Shown piece by piece: positions 61,145 through 64,000 of a stretch of 64,000 nucleotides of DNA (positions are counted from its first letter, which is position 1; each line of letters starts with the position of its first letter). Both the position numbers and the translations under genes were made by a program. The notes below the pieces were generated by a model. It worked only from the letters and a program-made list of their open reading frames with translations. It made no database searches and was not told the DNA's origin. Location: assembly GCA_016793095.1 (NCBI GenBank), contig JAEUJQ010000056.1, positions 62,001-126,000 on the forward strand. The letters are read 5' to 3'. Source of the DNA: Myxococcaceae bacterium. Lineage in GTDB: Bacteria > Myxococcota > Myxococcia > Myxococcales > Myxococcaceae.

Positions 61145-62275
61145 TCAGCCGAACAGCTTCGAGAGCGCCGAGAACGCGCCCTGCACCATGGCGCCCAGCG
61201 CGTTGCCGATGAAGCCGAGCGCATTGCCGACCGCGTTGGCGATCATGCCCGTGCCGCGCACCGCCATGCCGACCGCGCCCGCGACAGCCCCGCCGACCGC
61301 CGCGACGCCTCCCGCGCGCAGCCCCCGCTCTGCGACGTCGAGCAGCGCGTCCCCAGCCCGCGTGAGCGCCTCGCCCGGCACCGAGAGCACCGAGCCGGCC
61401 GCGCCGAGCACCGTCGTCGCCACCCCGCCCACGAGCCGCCCGAGCCCGGTCAGCACCTTCCCCCGCAGGAGCGCGTCGACGCCGCGCGCCGCCGTCTGCG
61501 CCCCGTCGCTCACCGCGAGCACCGCCTGCACGTCGTCGGCGGTGGTGGTGGGCAGCGGCTTCGCCTTCGCGCGATCGATGAGGATGTACGCGCGATCGTA
61601 ACCGGTCGGGATGCCGCCCAGGCGCTGGTCTCTCCAGAGCGCCTCGAACTGCTCGTACCGCAGCACCTCCCGGGTGCCCCACGGGTTCTCGTACTCGACC
61701 CAGCGCCGACGCGTGGAGTCTTCCCACGCGCGGGTCACCCGCATCCAGTGTGACTCGAAGTCACCGCGGCTGCCGGGCTGCATGTCGCCGTTCGGCGCGT
61801 CGTAGCCGCCCACGTCCGTCATCACCAGCACCGCGCGGCCGGCCTGCGTCTCGCGCTCGAGGTCGAAGAAGGTGCCGTGGTTGTACAGCTGCGCCTGCAG
61901 CCCACGCTCGCGGGCGCCGTCGAGGAGCACGCCGGGCGAGGTGCCCAGCCCCCACGGCCTCAGCTCGGCGTCCAGTTGCTCCCAGGTCTGCGTCGCGCGG
62001 CCGAACTGCCCCAGCGCCAGCCAGAGCGCGACCGGCCCGCAGGCGTTGGTGGGCCCCTGCGCCACGCCGAGGTCGTCGCTCGTCACCAGCGCGTGCCGCG
62101 TCTGCCGCACCGTGCCTGCGCGCGAGTCCGGCACGTCGCTGCCGGAAGCTTCGAACCGGTCCACCGTGTGCGCGCTCCGCACCGGCGCTACCCGGACGAC
62201 GCCTCGCGCCCGCACCGTCTCGTCTCCGGCCTCCGTCTGCGCCACCGCCACCACGCCCCGTCCGCTGATCCGCAT
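61145..62275 (-). CDS. C39-like cysteine peptidase with hydrophobic Gly/Ala-rich tail
   Basis: 376 residues. Middle domain: Gln/Cys site PTNACGPVALWLALGQFGR near residue 80, His in ESHWMRVTRAWED near 178 and Asn/Asp in VEYENPWGTRE near 196, matching the C39/papain-like triad. From about residue 275 the chain is Gly/Ala-rich and amphipathic to hydrophobic (GAAGSVLSVPG, GGAVAGAVGMAVRGTG, GNALGFIGNALGAM), a glycine-zipper-like tail that could enter membranes. No N-terminal signal peptide. Could be a toxin-like effector; not proven. Divergent from the TPR gene. Confidence 0.82.
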   Translation of the reverse strand: MRISGRGVVAVAQTEAGDETVRARGVVRVAPVRSAHTVDRFEASGSDVPDSRAGTVRQTRHALVTSDDLGVAQGPTNACGPVALWLALGQFGRATQTWEQLDAELRPWGLGTSPGVLLDGARERGLQAQLYNHGTFFDLERETQAGRAVLVMTDVGGYDAPNGDMQPGSRGDFESHWMRVTRAWEDSTRRRWVEYENPWGTREVLRYEQFEALWRDQRLGGIPTGYDRAYILIDRAKAKPLPTTTADDVQAVLAVSDGAQTAARGVDALLRGKVLTGLGRLVGGVATTVLGAAGSVLSVPGEALTRAGDALLDVAERGLRAGGVAAVGGAVAGAVGMAVRGTGMIANAVGNALGFIGNALGAMVQGAFSALSKLFG

Positions 62276-62490
62276 CGTGTGTTCCTCCGTGTGCTGCGAG
62301 TGATGGGGTGGGCGCAGAGCAGCGGCCGTGCCAGCAGGGTGATCGACGATCGCCCGCGCACTTGTCGCGCGGCGGTCCAGCGGCGCACCGCGCGCGCGTG
62401 GACTCCAGTCCCGTTCTCACGTCGTGAAAGTCGCGAAAAATTCCGTGCTTAGGGTCCGGGTGGTACGGTGCCCGTCCACGTCTTCCGGAA
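62276..62490. promoter_or_regulatory. Divergent intergenic region with AT-rich island
   Basis: 215 bp between the C39-like gene and the TPR gene. An AT-richer stretch GTCGCGAAAAATTCCGTGCT near 62432-62450 is the likeliest promoter zone for the plus-strand gene, but no consensus -10/-35 pair is certain. A GATCGACGATC near-palindrome occurs at 62340-62350. Confidence 0.35.
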
Positions 62491-64000
62491 ATGGCTGAGA
62501 GAGACTCCACCTCTGCGAGCGCCCGAACGCCCGGCCCCGAGCTGCGGCTGCTCGATCGACGCGCGTACGTCGGCTTCCCGCCGCTCGCCCTCGCGCCAGG
62601 CGTGGAGATCGTCGACTTCGCGCTCTCCATTCCCGACGTCACCTTTCCGCTGAACGTCTCGGGCGGCGCGGCGAAGTACCAGAAGAAGAAGCTGGACTTC
62701 GGCCTGCTCGAGCTCTCGGTGAGCGCCGACGTCGTTCAACGCGCGGTGCAGGCGGTCTCGAGCAGGCTGCCAGAGCTCGATGACGTGAAGCTGCACTTCC
62801 GCCCCGGCGCCCTCGAGGTGCAGGCGCGGCTGCGCGGGCCCGAACGTTCGCCCGTCACCTTCAAGGTGGCCTTCGACGGTGACGGCGATCAGCTCGCCGT
62901 CTACTTCTACGACGTCCGCTTCTACGCCTTCAGCACGACCCCCGCCGCCCGCGTGCCGGCGCTGGTGAGCGAGGCCATCAAGTCGCTGCTGCTGCTGCCC
63001 GACGTCGAGCGGCGCGGCGCGAACGGCTTCACGTCGCGCATTCTCCCCGGGCTGGTGGAGCAGGCGGCCGTGGGGCGCGGCTACAAGATGCCGACGCTCG
63101 ATCAAGCGCGGCTCTCGGAGGCGGTCGTCTCGTCGAAGGGCCTCCGGCTCCGGTTCTCGTCGGGCGGGTTGCCACCGCCCGCGGCCTTCGACGAGGAGCT
63201 GTTGCTCACCCTCGAGGGCGCGCGCGCCTTCGCCGACGCCGAGGAGCTGGTCGCCCAGGGCAAGCTCGCCGAGGCCCGGCAGGCCTACCTGCGCCTGGGC
63301 GACGCGACCGAGGCGCACCCGTTCGCGGTGGAGCGGCTGCTGACGCTCCTCGCTGCCGACCCGCAAGCGCACGAGCTGGCCCTCGACATCGCCGCCTCGC
63401 TGGCCCGCCGCCGCGACAAGAGCGCGACCGCCCTCTGGGCCGAGGCCGTGGTGCGTGAGAAGCGCGGCGAGTTCGCCCGTGCGTCCGAGCGCTACCTCGC
63501 GTTGTGCAACCTCGCCCGCCGCAACCAGGAAGAAGCCGCGGCCTTCTTCTCGGCCGAGGCCGCCGCCCGTTCGTCTCGTGACGCCGCGCCGCACATGGCC
63601 GTGCGCGCCCTGCACGAGATGCTGGGCCTCAAGCCCGATCATCTGCCGTCGCTCAAGGCGCTCGCCCGCGCGTCGGATCAGGCGAAGGACCGCGCCGGCG
63701 CCATTCGCGCCTACCGCCGCCTCGCCGCGCTCGCGAGGGAGCCCGCTGAGGCTGCCGACGCCCACGTGCAGCTCGCCCGCCTGTGCGCCGAGACGGAAGA
63801 CGACATCGCCGGCGCCCGGCTGCACTGCGAGGCCGCCTTGCGACTCGCGCCGGATCACCCCGAGGCGCTGCTCCAGCTCGGCGAGCTCTGCTTCCGTTCG
63901 GGCGAGCACCTGCGCGCCGTGAAGGCCCTCGATCGCCTGCGCGAGGTCGCGCTCGGCCGCCACGAGGTCGACCGCATCGGCCGCGCGAACCTGCTCGCCG
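62491..64000 (+). CDS. Large TPR-repeat protein (partial, C-terminus outside window)
   Basis: ATG at 62491 after a CCGGAA site. About 503 residues are visible. N-terminal region (1-230) is beta-rich (FALSIPDVTFPLNV, KLDFGLLELSVSADV, VTFKVAFDGDGDQLAVYFYDVRFYAFS). From about residue 235 there are TPR-like helical hairpins (EELVAQGKLAEARQAYLRLGDA, FARASERYLALCNLARRNQEEAAAF, AGAIRAYRRLAALAREPAEAADAHVQLARL, LRLAPDHPEALLQLGELCFRSGEHLRAVKAL). No signal peptide. Probably a scaffold or assembly protein; divergent from the C39-like peptidase. Confidence 0.85.
   Translation, partial: MAERDSTSASARTPGPELRLLDRRAYVGFPPLALAPGVEIVDFALSIPDVTFPLNVSGGAAKYQKKKLDFGLLELSVSADVVQRAVQAVSSRLPELDDVKLHFRPGALEVQARLRGPERSPVTFKVAFDGDGDQLAVYFYDVRFYAFSTTPAARVPALVSEAIKSLLLLPDVERRGANGFTSRILPGLVEQAAVGRGYKMPTLDQARLSEAVVSSKGLRLRFSSGGLPPPAAFDEELLLTLEGARAFADAEELVAQGKLAEARQAYLRLGDATEAHPFAVERLLTLLAADPQAHELALDIAASLARRRDKSATALWAEAVVREKRGEFARASERYLALCNLARRNQEEAAAFFSAEAAARSSRDAAPHMAVRALHEMLGLKPDHLPSLKALARASDQAKDRAGAIRAYRRLAALAREPAEAADAHVQLARLCAETEDDIAGARLHCEAALRLAPDHPEALLQLGELCFRSGEHLRAVKALDRLREVALGRHEVDRIGRANLLA

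Overview
The window is 64 kb of very GC-rich DNA with dense, mostly short-spaced genes, GTG starts and many start/stop overlaps (ATGA or GTGA). Two eukaryote-like Ser/Thr kinases (one with a C-terminal domain resembling a Myxococcales-restricted family), Gly/Thr-rich lipoproteins, a hybrid histidine kinase, a MoxR/vWA/beta-propeller operon and very large multiheme cytochromes all point to a myxobacterium (Myxococcota, probably Cystobacterineae). This placement is inference from gene content. I saw no rRNA, tRNA, CRISPR array, phage or transposase gene.

Layout. 1-3.9 kb: minus-strand MoxR / small protein / vWA-beta-propeller / next component, four genes chained by 4-nt overlaps; the last runs off the left edge. 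4-8.8 kb: DHFR/RibD-fold reductase, aldehyde dehydrogenase, MATE exporter, SDR and CHRD-like lipoprotein. 8.9-19.3 kb: two Ser/Thr kinases, thiL, a large Asp/Cys-rich lipoprotein, an SF1 helicase, an NlpC/P60 hydrolase and a transglutaminase-like exported protein. 19.4-24.9 kb: GNAT and ATP-grasp pair, serine beta-lactamase-fold hydrolase, HD phosphohydrolase and a Nudix-MBL fusion. 25-29 kb: a membrane protein and a DUF5916-type outer-membrane protein separated and flanked by tandem arrays that are repeated copies of gene ends. 29-38.2 kb: UvrD-like helicase, then a broken-up STM4012/STM4011/STM4013 locus (two radical SAM proteins and an alkaline-phosphatase-superfamily hydrolase) interleaved with a small exported protein, a hybrid histidine kinase and a bifunctional PAPS synthase. 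38.5-44.1 kb: acyl-CoA dehydrogenase, esterase lipoprotein, two ABC-2 permeases, a glutaredoxin/DsbD-like membrane protein. 44.4-47.2 kb: TonB-dependent receptor with periplasmic TPR and PEGA domains, with a third gene-end array behind it.

47.4-57.8 kb is the most striking region: a plus-strand run encoding a membrane flavin/Fe-S/heme-b oxidoreductase, a 20-heme and a 10-heme exported cytochrome c, a predicted outer-membrane barrel and a 29-heme lipoprotein cytochrome, 59 CXXCH motifs in all. The order suggests an electron path from NAD(P)H or quinol through the inner membrane and periplasm to the outer surface. 58-64 kb: CPBP protease, thioesterase, YjbQ, DUF2461 protein, a coiled-coil protein next to a C39-like cysteine peptidase with a hydrophobic glycine-rich tail, and a partial TPR protein running off the right edge.
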